A stretch of DNA of 64,000 nucleotides from CAIQQQ01 sp040399685 (lineage in GTDB: Bacteria; Pseudomonadota; Alphaproteobacteria; Acetobacterales; Acetobacteraceae). Below the pieces are notes generated by a model. The model was not told the DNA's origin. It searched no databases and saw only the letters and a list, made by a program, of their open reading frames with translations. Where the stretch lies: positions 174,213-238,212 of the forward strand of contig JBBART010000004.1 in the NCBI GenBank assembly GCA_040399685.1, given 5' to 3'. Positions 45,579-53,598 of this stretch are shown one piece after another (the first letter of the stretch is position 1; each line of letters begins with the position of its first letter). The position numbers and the translations under genes were made by a program.

Positions 45579-46217
45579 CTATCCTCCCTTGCGAAACCCC
45601 TGCCGCCGCGCCGCCGCCAGCACGCCTCGCGGCAGGGCAATCCGCCCCCACTCCACAATCTTCCGCGCCCCGCGCACCCGCTTCGGCGCCGCATCACCAA
45701 CCTCGGCAGCCACAACCGCAACCACGACCCCAGGCCGCAGCAGCGACATCTCCAACGCCAGCATCCGGCACACCGGCCGCAAAATCCGCGCCGCCTGGGG
45801 CGCTGCCATCAGCAGCTCCACCATCTCCGGCTGGCCCAAAATCTCCAGCATCTGCTCCCGATACGCCGCCGCCCGATAACCAGCCGCCCGCACCAGCCAG
45901 CCAAACCGCCAAGGCCAAACCCGCGCCGCCACAGCCCGCTGTTCCGCGCCCACTGCCACGCGCCGGCCCACATCCAACCGCCGCCACAGCCGCCCAGCCT
46001 GAAACCGCGCGGCCAACCGTTCAAAATCCCGGCAAACACCACCCAGCCGCCGATACAGCAGCAATGTCAGCACCGCATCCAGCAACCCAAGCCCACCCCA
46101 ACCCCCCACAGCCCCGCGCAAGCACCGAAGCAGCGCAGTCAGGCTCAAAAACGGGGATTGGGAAAAAGGTGCCACCCACCAGGAAACACCACTCCACCCG
46201 GCCACATGCAACAACAT
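45579..46217 (-). CDS. Unknown arginine-rich protein
   Basis: A 212-aa protein, hydrophobic at its N-terminus and strongly basic elsewhere. The middle segment EQMLEILGQPEMVELLMAAPQAARILRPVCRML and the C-terminal GRIALPRGVLAAARRQGFRKGG look like conserved parts of Acetobacteraceae hypothetical proteins I have seen, but I cannot name a domain. It is convergent with lolD (70 nt between stops). Its coding strand is G-rich because the plus strand here is C-rich on every gene, so codon look alone is not proof. The start at 46217 is uncertain. Confidence 0.55.
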   Translation of the reverse strand: MLLHVAGWSGVSWWVAPFSQSPFLSLTALLRCLRGAVGGWGGLGLLDAVLTLLLYRRLGGVCRDFERLAARFQAGRLWRRLDVGRRVAVGAEQRAVAARVWPWRFGWLVRAAGYRAAAYREQMLEILGQPEMVELLMAAPQAARILRPVCRMLALEMSLLRPGVVVAVVAAEVGDAAPKRVRGARKIVEWGRIALPRGVLAAARRQGFRKGG

Positions 46218-46230
46218 TCAACAACCACCC

Positions 46231-46261
46231 GTAGGATGGGTAAGCCCTTGCGCCACCCATC
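46231..46261. repeat. GTAGGATGGGT inverted repeat (copy 1)
   Basis: GATGGGT (46235-46241) and ACCCATC (46255-46261) form a 7-bp stem with a 13-nt loop, headed by GTAGGATGGG. A related unit with GTAGGGTGGG lies at 46913. Together they look like members of one short dispersed repeat family, flanking the cupin gene and lolD remnant. Confidence 0.5.
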
Positions 46262-46410
46262 TCCCCCGCCCACCCGCCCATCAACAAGCCGCGCGCCAAC
46301 GCCGCCACGCTGGACATCTGGCCAGCCCCCGAACGCTAATCACCAAACCCACACCAACGCCGCCACCGATCAAGCCCAGCCCTGACCATCGTCAAAACAA
46401 GGAGGCCATC

Positions 46411-46800
46411 GTGACCGAGCACTCTCAAACCCCCGACCCATCCCTGTGGAACCCCGCCCTGGACGCCGTGGCGGCCGCCCCCGCGAACCACAAAATCCTC
46501 TTCGAGAACGACCGCCTCCGCGTCCTAGAAGTCGTGCTGCACCCCGAGGAAGAGGAGCCAACCCACCACCATCAATGGCCCTCGATATTTGTCCTCGACC
46601 AGGTGCAAGGCCCGATCCACGACATCGCCCCAGACGGCACAGCACTCCCACCAAACCGGGATGTCATGAAGGCCCTGCAGGAATGGGACGGCCAAGGCTG
46701 CCTGGTGGTCCACATGGCGCCCCAACCGCTCGGGCGTGTCTTCAATGCGTCTGGCAAGACCATTCACGGTATGCGCGTTGAAATGAAATTAGCGCGCTAA
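46411..46800 (+). CDS. Small single-domain cupin protein
   Basis: A 129-aa protein with a cupin-like beta-barrel pattern: FENDRLRVLEVVLHPEEEEPTHHHQWPSIFVL (motif 1 with the His cluster) and LVVHMAPQPLGRVFNASGKTIHGMRVEM towards the end. GTG 46411 follows AAGGAGG at good distance. Cytoplasmic, no signal peptide. It could be a metal-dependent sugar or small-molecule enzyme, or a sensor; no substrate can be named. Confidence 0.75.
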   Translation: MTEHSQTPDPSLWNPALDAVAAAPANHKILFENDRLRVLEVVLHPEEEEPTHHHQWPSIFVLDQVQGPIHDIAPDGTALPPNRDVMKALQEWDGQGCLVVHMAPQPLGRVFNASGKTIHGMRVEMKLAR

Positions 46801-46829
46801 GGCCTCCCGGAATCCCAACTCGGACGCCA

Positions 46830-46901
46830 ATCGCTACGCATCATCCGGATCTGGCGGCGCGCATGGACCGGACCGTCGCGTTGCGGGATGGGCGGATAGT
46901 G
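46830..46901 (+). pseudogene. Remnant of the 3' end of a second lolD
   Basis: The frame starting at 46830 reads IATHHPDLAARMDRTVALRD and continues GRIV, against IATHNPDLAARMDRIVTLRD and GRVV in the intact lolD (45415-45488). It holds the H-loop and the C-terminal turn only; nothing of the Walker A, signature or Walker B is seen upstream and the frame runs on past it. Many third bases differ, so it is either an old duplicate or a piece of a diverged paralogue. Confidence 0.75.
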
Positions 46902-46912
46902 TCAGTTTACGT

Positions 46913-46948
46913 CGTAGGGTGGGATGCAGAGAAAAATTCCACCCTACG
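46913..46948. repeat. GTAGGGTGGG inverted repeat (copy 2)
   Basis: CGTAGGGTGG (46913-46922) and CCACCCTACG (46939-46948), a perfect 10-bp stem with a 16-nt AT-rich loop. It lies between the lolD remnant and the AT-rich island, 5 nt past the stop of the 108-aa gene, so it may also work as its terminator. Confidence 0.65.
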
Positions 46949-46953
46949 GGAAA

Positions 46954-47280
46954 CTACCAAACAAGATCTTTCCCATACTCAAGACCCAAAAGTTTGCAGG
47001 ATTTTTCTAAAATAAGACCTTTCTCGACATGATTAAGATCGTCTCCAACAAATACACCTGGTTCAATTTGTTTTATTCTATGGTCAAGGTCAGGGCACCC
47101 TGGGTATACTTCATTAACGCTTCGAGCAACGTGATTGCGGCTCTTTTTGGGCGCATGTGCTATGATTAGGTTCCAAAAATTTGGTTCCATTTTGGCAAAT
47201 TTTTGAAGGATATCATAGTAAGCTCGGATTCCTGAGGGCGCTGAATATTTCTTGCCCTGGAAAGTATACGTTTTACGCAT
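46954..47280 (-). CDS. SeqA C-terminal-like protein (unknown, AT-rich island gene B)
   Basis: A 108-aa protein. Its second half, KKSRNHVARSVNEVYPG...IEPGVFVGDDLNHVEKGLILEKSCKLLGL in order, follows the spacing of the SeqA C-terminal domain (RTR-[YH]-[FV]-A, then PGT-x-[YF]-[WF]-V, then N-T-N-x-x-[RK]K). The N-terminal YTFQGKKYSAPSGIRAYYDIL is an extra part. GAGGAG precedes the ATG. It lies 63 nt after gene A on the same strand. The match is by eye and distant, so the call is tentative. Codon use and base composition differ sharply from the flanks. Confidence 0.6.
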   Translation of the reverse strand: MRKTYTFQGKKYSAPSGIRAYYDILQKFAKMEPNFWNLIIAHAPKKSRNHVARSVNEVYPGCPDLDHRIKQIEPGVFVGDDLNHVEKGLILEKSCKLLGLEYGKDLVW

Positions 47281-47343
47281 TAAATTGACTCCTCAACGGT
47301 TGTTATTTTTGCGTCAGATGCAGGCATAAAATCTGTTAAACGT

Positions 47344-47823
47344 TCAAGTGTTGCGTAATTTCCAACGGCCACGAGAAACTTTCTCAAACAGGTTTGGGCG
47401 CTTTACGTCCCAACTTCCAGAGTCGGACGAATGTGCCTCAATGGTTTGACGGATGGTAGCATCAATACTTTGAACAATCTTGCGACCCTGTTCTTTCCGA
47501 GATTTCTCTACGGAAAAGTAAATCTCAGATAAATCAGCCTCTCCGCCGAGTAAAATGAGAGAGTTGGTAACGTCATCAACCCAACGAATCTTTCCTGTCG
47601 TCAACGTTCTGGCCTCCTTGATTTCAGATTGAACTGGTTGGGTTGAGGCCGGTATATAATCTAGAGACTCGTTCTCTGAATTGGATGCCGCCGACACACT
47701 ATTGATGATGCAAAGCTTTCCGAGGACTCTTCTAAGAATGGCGTTTTCATCTGCGTCACCCTTCTCCCAGTGAGACCAAATAATTTGGTAAACGTCCAAT
47801 TCGATTGCGATTGAGCGCGTCAT
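47344..47823 (-). CDS. SeqA N-terminal-like protein with winged-helix-like domain (island gene A)
   Basis: A 159-aa protein. Residues 1-35 (TRSIAIELDVYQIIWSH... NAILRRVLGK) match the pattern of the SeqA N-terminal oligomerisation/ribbon-helix-helix unit (K-T-I-E-V-D-x-x-L-Y-x-Y-I-x-S-H...ILRRML). After a polar linker, residues about 85-158 (SLILLGGEADLSEIYFSVEK, then TIRQTIEAHSSDS and SRGRWKLR) look like a winged-helix module of the kind found with restriction and accessory DNA-binding proteins. AGGAGG with 5-nt spacing decides for ATG 47823 over the GTG at 47829. It is promoted by an extended -10 site at 47864. Confidence 0.65.
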   Translation of the reverse strand: MTRSIAIELDVYQIIWSHWEKGDADENAILRRVLGKLCIINSVSAASNSENESLDYIPASTQPVQSEIKEARTLTTGKIRWVDDVTNSLILLGGEADLSEIYFSVEKSRKEQGRKIVQSIDATIRQTIEAHSSDSGSWDVKRPNLFEKVSRGRWKLRNT

Positions 47824-47863
47824 CGGCACCTCCTACTCGATAATTTACATAATAACTCCTCTA

Positions 47864-47872
47864 ATTATACCA
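47864..47872 (-). promoter_or_regulatory. Extended -10 promoter of the AT-rich island operon
   Basis: On the minus strand, TGGTATAAT: a perfect TATAAT (47864-47869) with TG one base upstream, an extended -10 element that can work without a good -35. It is about 40 nt upstream of gene A. Confidence 0.6.
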
Positions 47873-48103
47873 ATCAAGAGGAAAAAAACTCTTTTATAAA
47901 AAGCGGCCTCTTGCTTTAAATCGCAAGCCTTAGATACCGTCTTGGGGTGCGAGGCGAGCCATGGGGCTGTCCGTTATGTCGATGGAATTGAGAGAAGTTT
48001 TGTTGTCGTGAGGTGGGTGTTGATGCATCGTCTTATGGTATCGCACACGACGTATTGCCACGAATGCCTTCCACGTTGCCGCCCCGCACGGCAGATTGTC
48101 GCC

Positions 48104-48556
48104 ATGACCCAAGCCCTCCGTCCCGCCACGCTTGACGACCTCCACCCCGTCGAGACCATCGTCCGAACCGCCTACGCCCACTACGTGCCACGCATCGGCC
48201 GAGAACCCGGCCCAATGCTCGACGACTACAGCGCCCTGATCCAACAGGGCCACGTGCACGTCATCGAGCACAACGGCACCGCCCAAGGCGTGCTCGTCCT
48301 CATCCCCGAGCCAACCGCCATGCTCCTGGACAACGTGGCCGTCTCCCCCGATGCCCAAGGCCTCGGCCTGGGCCGCAAAATGCTGGAATTTGCCGAACGC
48401 ACCGCGATGCAATCCGGCTACCGCACCATCAAGCTCTACACGAACGAGGCCATGACCGAGAACATCGCGCTCTATGCCCGCATCGGCTACGTCGAAACGC
48501 ATCGGGCCGTGGAGAAGGGATTGCGGCGCGTCTACATGGCCAAGCCGCTGTCCTGA
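48104..48556 (+). CDS. GNAT-family N-acetyltransferase
   Basis: A 150-aa acetyl-CoA-dependent transferase with the acetyl-CoA loop in NVAVSPDAQGLGLGRKMLEFAE (QGxGxG type, about residues 88-93) and the last motif ENIALYARIGYVETHR. ATG 48104 starts the domain properly; the frame open upstream to 47942 runs through the AT-rich border and has no ribosome site. It converges on the reductase gene, one nucleotide apart (48556/48557). Substrate unknown. Confidence 0.85.
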   Translation: MTQALRPATLDDLHPVETIVRTAYAHYVPRIGREPGPMLDDYSALIQQGHVHVIEHNGTAQGVLVLIPEPTAMLLDNVAVSPDAQGLGLGRKMLEFAERTAMQSGYRTIKLYTNEAMTENIALYARIGYVETHRAVEKGLRRVYMAKPLS

Positions 48557-49618
48557 TCACGGGATCAGCCGATCGGCCCGCAATTGTGCAAACAGCTCGA
48601 AAAACGCGTCATCGGTCGGTTGATAGCCGGTAAAGCCAAGCCGGCGGCTCTTGCTCATGTCCGTCACAACCTCGATCGGCCGGCCAAGATCGGCATCTGT
48701 GTGCCAGGGCGATGCCAGCCGTGCCAGATCCGTCTCAACCAGCCCCCCCCGCGCCGCGATATCGCGCCAGATCGCCGCATCATCCGCCATCTGGGCCTCC
48801 AACGGCCGCACAATGCCGTCAAACGGCGCAGGCGCAACGCCGAACCACTCCGCGATCCGGCCCCACGTCCAGCTCCAGCGAAACACGTCGCCATTCACCA
48901 CATTGAACGCCCGGTCACGCGCGGCGGGCGTGGTCGTGGCCCACAGCATGTGCCGCGCCAACAACCGCGCATCCGTCATGTCGGTTAGCCCGTTCCACTG
49001 CACGGCAGAGCCTGGAAAGGTGAACGCCCGCCCAGTCTCGCGGCACAGCGTGGCATAGACGGCGAGCGTGGTGCCCATGTTCATCGCATTGCCAACCGCC
49101 TTGCCGATCATCGTATGCGGACGATGAACGCTCCATCCGAAACCATCGCGCGCAGCGGCGGCAAAGACCTCATCCTCCTGGGCATAGTAGAAATTCGGCA
49201 CGTCCAGCCGGCCTTGGTCCTCGCGGAACGGCGTCTGCGGCAAATGGCCCTGGCCATAGCTCTCAAACGGCCCGAGATAATGTTTCAGCCCGGTCACCAA
49301 TGCCACATGGCCCACGCCGCCATTGACCCGCAACGCATCCATCAAATTGCGAACCATCGCACCATTGACCCGAATGTTCTCGCTCTCGTTCACTTGCCGA
49401 GACCATGTGGCAATAAACACCGCGTCCGGCTTCACCCCAGCGAGGGCGGCAGCCAGGCCCACAGGATCGTTCAGATCAGCCGCGATGGGAAAGATACCCT
49501 GTTGCAGAGGCGGATGACGCGCCAGCCCAAAGACGGTCCATCCTTCCTGCGCAAGCAGTGTGGCGGCCGCACTGCCAACAATACCACTGGTCCCAACAAC
49601 CAACGCCGTTCTCGCCAT
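48557..49618 (-). CDS. PRISE-like short-chain reductase (extended SDR)
   Basis: A 353-aa NAD(P)H enzyme. The glycine-rich nucleotide loop is GTSGIVGSAAATLL (about residues 9-22); the catalytic segment NFYYAQED has the Tyr of the PRISE group (plant progesterone 5-beta-reductase/iridoid synthase-like enone reductases), replacing the YxxxK of classical SDRs, and TGLKHYLGPFESY carries the usual Lys. GGAGG precedes ATG 49618. It probably reduces activated C=C bonds of small enones; the true substrate is unknown. Confidence 0.82.
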   Translation of the reverse strand: MARTALVVGTSGIVGSAAATLLAQEGWTVFGLARHPPLQQGIFPIAADLNDPVGLAAALAGVKPDAVFIATWSRQVNESENIRVNGAMVRNLMDALRVNGGVGHVALVTGLKHYLGPFESYGQGHLPQTPFREDQGRLDVPNFYYAQEDEVFAAAARDGFGWSVHRPHTMIGKAVGNAMNMGTTLAVYATLCRETGRAFTFPGSAVQWNGLTDMTDARLLARHMLWATTTPAARDRAFNVVNGDVFRWSWTWGRIAEWFGVAPAPFDGIVRPLEAQMADDAAIWRDIAARGGLVETDLARLASPWHTDADLGRPIEVVTDMSKSRRLGFTGYQPTDDAFFELFAQLRADRLIP

Positions 49619-49791
49619 CGTGTCCTCCATTTGCAGGCTTCCCAGTAGGGCAGCCGCAATGGCAACCGCTCGAAGTCATCAACTTAAGGGCATCGGAGGC
49701 CAGGAGGTTCCCACCATGACATCAGCAGCCAAGCGGATTGCCACCATCATCCCATCTCACCACCGTCCCATTCCCGTGCCATAATCCCCCC

Positions 49792-52700
49792 ATGCCCCAC
49801 GCCAATTTCATCCATCTCCACGCCCACTCCGCCTATTCCCTCAGCGAGGGCGCCATCACCGCCGGCAACCTCGCGGCCCTGGCCGTGGCCGAGAAAATGC
49901 CGGCGGTGGCCATCACCGACACCGGCAATCTGTTCGGCGCGCTGGAGTTCAGCCAGTACTGCTCCGGCAAGGGCATCCAGCCCATCGTCGGCTGCCAGCT
50001 GGCGCTGAGCCGGCCCGAAAACCTGCGCCTCACGCCCGACCCCATCGTCCTGCTGGCCCAAAACGCCGCCGGCTTCGCCAACCTCCAAAAACTCTCCTCA
50101 CGCGGCTTTCTGGATACCGACCCCGGCAACAAGCCGCAGATCAGCCGAGACCTGCTGTTCTCCCACGCCGAGGGCCTCATCCTCCTCACCGGCGGCACCC
50201 TCGGCCCCATCGCTCGCATGCTCGCCGAAGGCCAGCGCGACGACGCCGAACGCCTCCTGGCCGAATTCGCCGAGGCCTTCCCCGGCCGCACCATCATGGA
50301 ACTGCACCGCCACGGCCTGCCCATCGAACGCGCCATCGAACCGGGCCTGATCACCCTGGCCGACGCCGCCGGCCTCCCGTTGGTCGCCACCAACGACTGC
50401 TACTTCGCCAAACCCGCGATGCATGAGGCGCACGACGCCCTGCTCTGCATCGCCGAAGGCCGCACCCTCGCCGAGCGCGACCGCCGGCGCGTCACCCCCG
50501 AGCATTATTTCAAATCCGCCGCCGTCATGCGCGCCCTGTTCGCCGACCTGCCGGAAGCCTGCGACAACACCCTGGCCATCGCCCGCATGTGCGCTGTGAT
50601 GGCCGAAAGCCGCAAACCGCTTCTCCCCGTCTGCCCCAAGGTGCGCCCCGGCCAAACCGAGGACGAAACAATCCGCGCCATGGCCCGCGAAGGCCTGGTT
50701 CTGCGCATGGACCGCATCAACGCCGACGAAGCAACCCGCGCCCGCTACAACGAACGCCTGGAATTCGAACTCGGCGTCATCGCCCGCATGGGCTTCCCGG
50801 GCTACTTCCTCATCGTGGCCGACTTCATCCAATGGGCCAAGCAGCACGGCATTCCCGTAGGCCCGGGCCGTGGGTCGGGCGCCGGCTCCGTCGCCGCCTG
50901 GGCGCTCACCATCACCGATATCGACCCGCTGCCGTTCGGCCTGCTGTTCGAGCGGTTCCTGAACCCCGAACGCGTGTCGATGCCCGACTTCGACATCGAC
51001 TTCTGCCAGGACCGCCGCGACGAGGTCATCAACTACGTCCGCCAGGAATACGGCGGCGAGCGCGTCGCCCAGATCATCACCTTCGGCAAGCTCCAGGCCC
51101 GCGCCGCGGTGCGCGACGTCGGCCGCGTGCTCGGCCTGCCCTACGGCCAGGTCAACAAGGTGGCCGAGCTGATCCCCAACAACCCGGCCAAGCCCGTCAC
51201 CCTGCAACAGGCCATCGACGGCGAGCCGAAACTCCAGGAGATGCGCAAGACCGACGAAGCCGCCGGGCGTCTGATGACCATCGCCTTGCAACTCGAAGGC
51301 CTCTACCGCCACGCCTCCACCCACGCCGCCGGCGTCGTCATCGGCGACCGCCCGCTGACCGAGCTGGTGCCGATCTATCGCGACCCGAAAAGCGACTTCC
51401 TCGTCACCCAATACTCGATGAAATACGTCGAGCAGGCCGGGCTGGTAAAATTCGACTTCCTCGGCCTCACCACCCTCACCATCCTGCAACGCGGCGTCGC
51501 CTACCTCACCGCGCGCGGCATCCATGTCGACCTCGACCGCCTGCCGCTGGACGACGCCCCCACCTACGCCATGCTGCAAAAAGGCGATGCCGGCGGCGTG
51601 TTCCAGTTCGAATCCCAGGGCATGCGCGACGTCCTCAAGCAGATGCGGCCTGACCGCTTCGAAGACCTCATCGCCGCCGTGGCCCTCTACCGTCCCGGCC
51701 CCATGGCCAACATCCCCGCCTATTGCCAGCGCAAGCACGGCGAGAAATGGGAACCGCCGCACCCCGAACTGATGGGCATTCTCGGCGAGACCTACGGCAT
51801 CATGGTCTACCAGGAACAGGTGATGCAGATCGCCCAGACCATGGCCGGCTACTCCCTTGGCGGCGCCGACCTGCTCCGTCGCGCCATGGGCAAGAAGATC
51901 CGCGCCGAGATGGAGCAACAGCGCAAGATCTTCACCGACGGCGCGACAGCGCGCGGAATCACAGCGGACAAGGCCGAGGAGGTCTTCGACCTCATGGCCA
52001 AGTTCGCCGACTACGGCTTCAACAAATCCCACGCCGCCGCCTATGCGCTGGTCGCCTACCAAACCGCCTGGATGAAGGCCAACCACCCCGAAGCCTTCAT
52101 CGCCGGCTGCATGAGCCTGGCCGTCAGCAACACCGACAAGCTGGCCGCCCTGCGCCAGGAAGCCAGCCGCATGGGCATCGCCGTGCTGCCGCCCGACATC
52201 AACCGCTCCGGTGCGGATTTCGTGCTGGAGGACGATGCCGAGGGCAAGCTCTGCATCCGCTACGCCCTCGCCGCCGTGAAGAAGGTGGGCCAATCCGCCA
52301 TGGAGGCCCTGGTCAAGGCCCGCGCCCACACCGATTTCACCGACCTCGCCGACTTCGCCACCCGCGTCGACCCCAAGCAACTGAACAAGATGCAGATCGA
52401 AGGCCTGGTCCGCGCCGGCGCGTTCGACTGCCTGGACCGCAACCGCGCCCGCCTGTTCGCCAGCGCCGAGATCATCCTCAAGCGCGCCCAGTCAACGGCG
52501 GAGGAGAAATCCACCGGCCAAACCGGCCTGTTCGGCGGCGGCGCCCCCGAGCCCCTGCGCCTGGCCCCCTTGCCCGACTGGGAGGAAATGGACCGCCTCG
52601 GCTTCGAGGCCGACGCCATCGGCTTTCACCTCACCGCCCATCCGCTGGACGCCTACGCCCAGGTCCTGCGCCGCCTCGGCGTGGTGGTCAGCAACAAGCT

Positions 52701-53208
52701 GGAGGAACGCGCCCAACTCGGCGCCGCAAGAGTGAAGCTGGCCGGCTCCGTCATCAACTCCAAGGAACGCATCACCCGCAGCGGCAGCCGCATGGCCTGG
52801 GTCCGCCTGTCCGACGCCGGCGGCTCGTTCGAGGTCACCTTCTTCAGCGAAACCCTGGGCCGCTCGCGCGACCTCCTGGTGCCCGGCACCACCATCCTCG
52901 TCACCGCCGACCTCAAGCTCGAAGGCGACTCGCTCCGCATCACCGCCCAGGAAGCCGAACCGCTGGACGCCGCCGCCACCCGCGCCGGCGCCGGCATCCG
53001 CATCTGGCTGCAACAGACCGAAGCCGTCCCCCACATCCGCGCCCTGCTGGAACGCGAAGGCAAGGGCAGGGGCCGCGTCGTCCTGGTCCCCCACATCGAC
53101 GCCACCCAGGAAGTAGAAATCTCCCTCCCCGGCGCCTTCAACGTCTCCCCCAGACTGGCCCAAGCCCTAAAGATCATGCCCGGCGTAGAACGCGTCGAGG
53201 AACTGTAG
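49792..53208 (+). CDS. dnaE: DNA polymerase III alpha subunit
   Basis: A 1138-aa replicative polymerase (DnaE1 type). PHP domain at the N-terminus (FIHLHAHSAYSLSEGAI), palm motifs GPGRGSGAGS and PDFDIDFCQDRR with the catalytic Asp residues, then the third Asp region, the fingers, tandem HhH, the OB-fold (KLAGSVINSKERITRSGSRMAW) and a C-terminal clamp-binding region. The PHP histidines (HLHAH) are kept, unlike in E. coli, so the built-in proofreading site may be active. ATG 49792 fits the family start. Strongly C-ending codons throughout. Confidence 0.97.
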   Translation: MPHANFIHLHAHSAYSLSEGAITAGNLAALAVAEKMPAVAITDTGNLFGALEFSQYCSGKGIQPIVGCQLALSRPENLRLTPDPIVLLAQNAAGFANLQKLSSRGFLDTDPGNKPQISRDLLFSHAEGLILLTGGTLGPIARMLAEGQRDDAERLLAEFAEAFPGRTIMELHRHGLPIERAIEPGLITLADAAGLPLVATNDCYFAKPAMHEAHDALLCIAEGRTLAERDRRRVTPEHYFKSAAVMRALFADLPEACDNTLAIARMCAVMAESRKPLLPVCPKVRPGQTEDETIRAMAREGLVLRMDRINADEATRARYNERLEFELGVIARMGFPGYFLIVADFIQWAKQHGIPVGPGRGSGAGSVAAWALTITDIDPLPFGLLFERFLNPERVSMPDFDIDFCQDRRDEVINYVRQEYGGERVAQIITFGKLQARAAVRDVGRVLGLPYGQVNKVAELIPNNPAKPVTLQQAIDGEPKLQEMRKTDEAAGRLMTIALQLEGLYRHASTHAAGVVIGDRPLTELVPIYRDPKSDFLVTQYSMKYVEQAGLVKFDFLGLTTLTILQRGVAYLTARGIHVDLDRLPLDDAPTYAMLQKGDAGGVFQFESQGMRDVLKQMRPDRFEDLIAAVALYRPGPMANIPAYCQRKHGEKWEPPHPELMGILGETYGIMVYQEQVMQIAQTMAGYSLGGADLLRRAMGKKIRAEMEQQRKIFTDGATARGITADKAEEVFDLMAKFADYGFNKSHAAAYALVAYQTAWMKANHPEAFIAGCMSLAVSNTDKLAALRQEASRMGIAVLPPDINRSGADFVLEDDAEGKLCIRYALAAVKKVGQSAMEALVKARAHTDFTDLADFATRVDPKQLNKMQIEGLVRAGAFDCLDRNRARLFASAEIILKRAQSTAEEKSTGQTGLFGGGAPEPLRLAPLPDWEEMDRLGFEADAIGFHLTAHPLDAYAQVLRRLGVVVSNKLEERAQLGAARVKLAGSVINSKERITRSGSRMAWVRLSDAGGSFEVTFFSETLGRSRDLLVPGTTILVTADLKLEGDSLRITAQEAEPLDAAATRAGAGIRIWLQQTEAVPHIRALLEREGKGRGRVVLVPHIDATQEVEISLPGAFNVSPRLAQALKIMPGVERVEEL

Positions 53209-53267
53209 GTCGGCCAACGCCGGACAAGCCTCACCAAACCCGGCCACGCCCGAGGATACAGCAACTC

Positions 53268-53477
53268 CCACCACCAGTGTCGTGCTCAAAAACGCCGTAT
53301 CGCGTGTGGCCCGCAGCAAAACCGGCTGTGCCGTCACGGTGTCGCCGATCCGCACATCCAACGGCATCGTCGCCGTCTACGGCGCATGCGTCAGCCGCCG
53401 CGTCGTCATGCCCGGCACCCGGTCGGCAAAGGTCAGCAGCCCGCCACGCGCTCACTGTCCAGCGACATCATGCCATG
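53268..53477 (-). pseudogene. Fused remnant of an aldo-keto reductase and thioesterase copy
   Basis: Reading minus strand from 53477, HGMMSLDSERVAG matches the C-terminus of the intact aldo-keto reductase (55608-54610, ending HGMMSLDSERAAG). It runs directly into GGLLTFADRVPGMTTRRLTHAP, a TAG stop, then TATMPLDVRIGDTVTAQPVL and LLRATRDTAFLSTTLVVG, matching the thioesterase at 54138-54578. Where the intact gene has AAG (Lys in APKTATM) this copy has TAG, and residues QFIDAV are deleted. So a copy of the two-gene block lost the start of the thioesterase and decayed. Confidence 0.88.
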
Positions 53478-53524
53478 GCCACAAATACTTACTGATATCC
53501 CACGATATAAGACTAATGCCGTGG

Positions 53525-53553
53525 TTGACAAAATTAAGATCGATGCATCTACA
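53525..53553 (+). promoter_or_regulatory. Candidate sigma-70 promoter of the small membrane-protein gene
   Basis: A perfect TTGACA (53525-53530), 17-nt spacer, TCTACA (53548-53553), in an AT-rich stretch about 45 nt upstream of the ATG at 53599. The -10 is weak. Confidence 0.5.
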
Positions 53554-53598
53554 AAAGAGTAGAAATATTTCTTTCTTCAAAATTGATCGTCAACGCAA

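Noticed and set aside
47281..47343. Mini frame MPASDAKITTVEESI between island genes A and B
   Set aside because: 15 codons ending at the gene B start; probably only the leader of gene B.
50098..52380. 760-codon minus-strand frame opposite dnaE, and a 590-codon plus frame at 51723-53495
   Set aside because: Both follow from the extreme C-rich codon use of dnaE, and the plus one is Arg/Pro/His-rich throughout.
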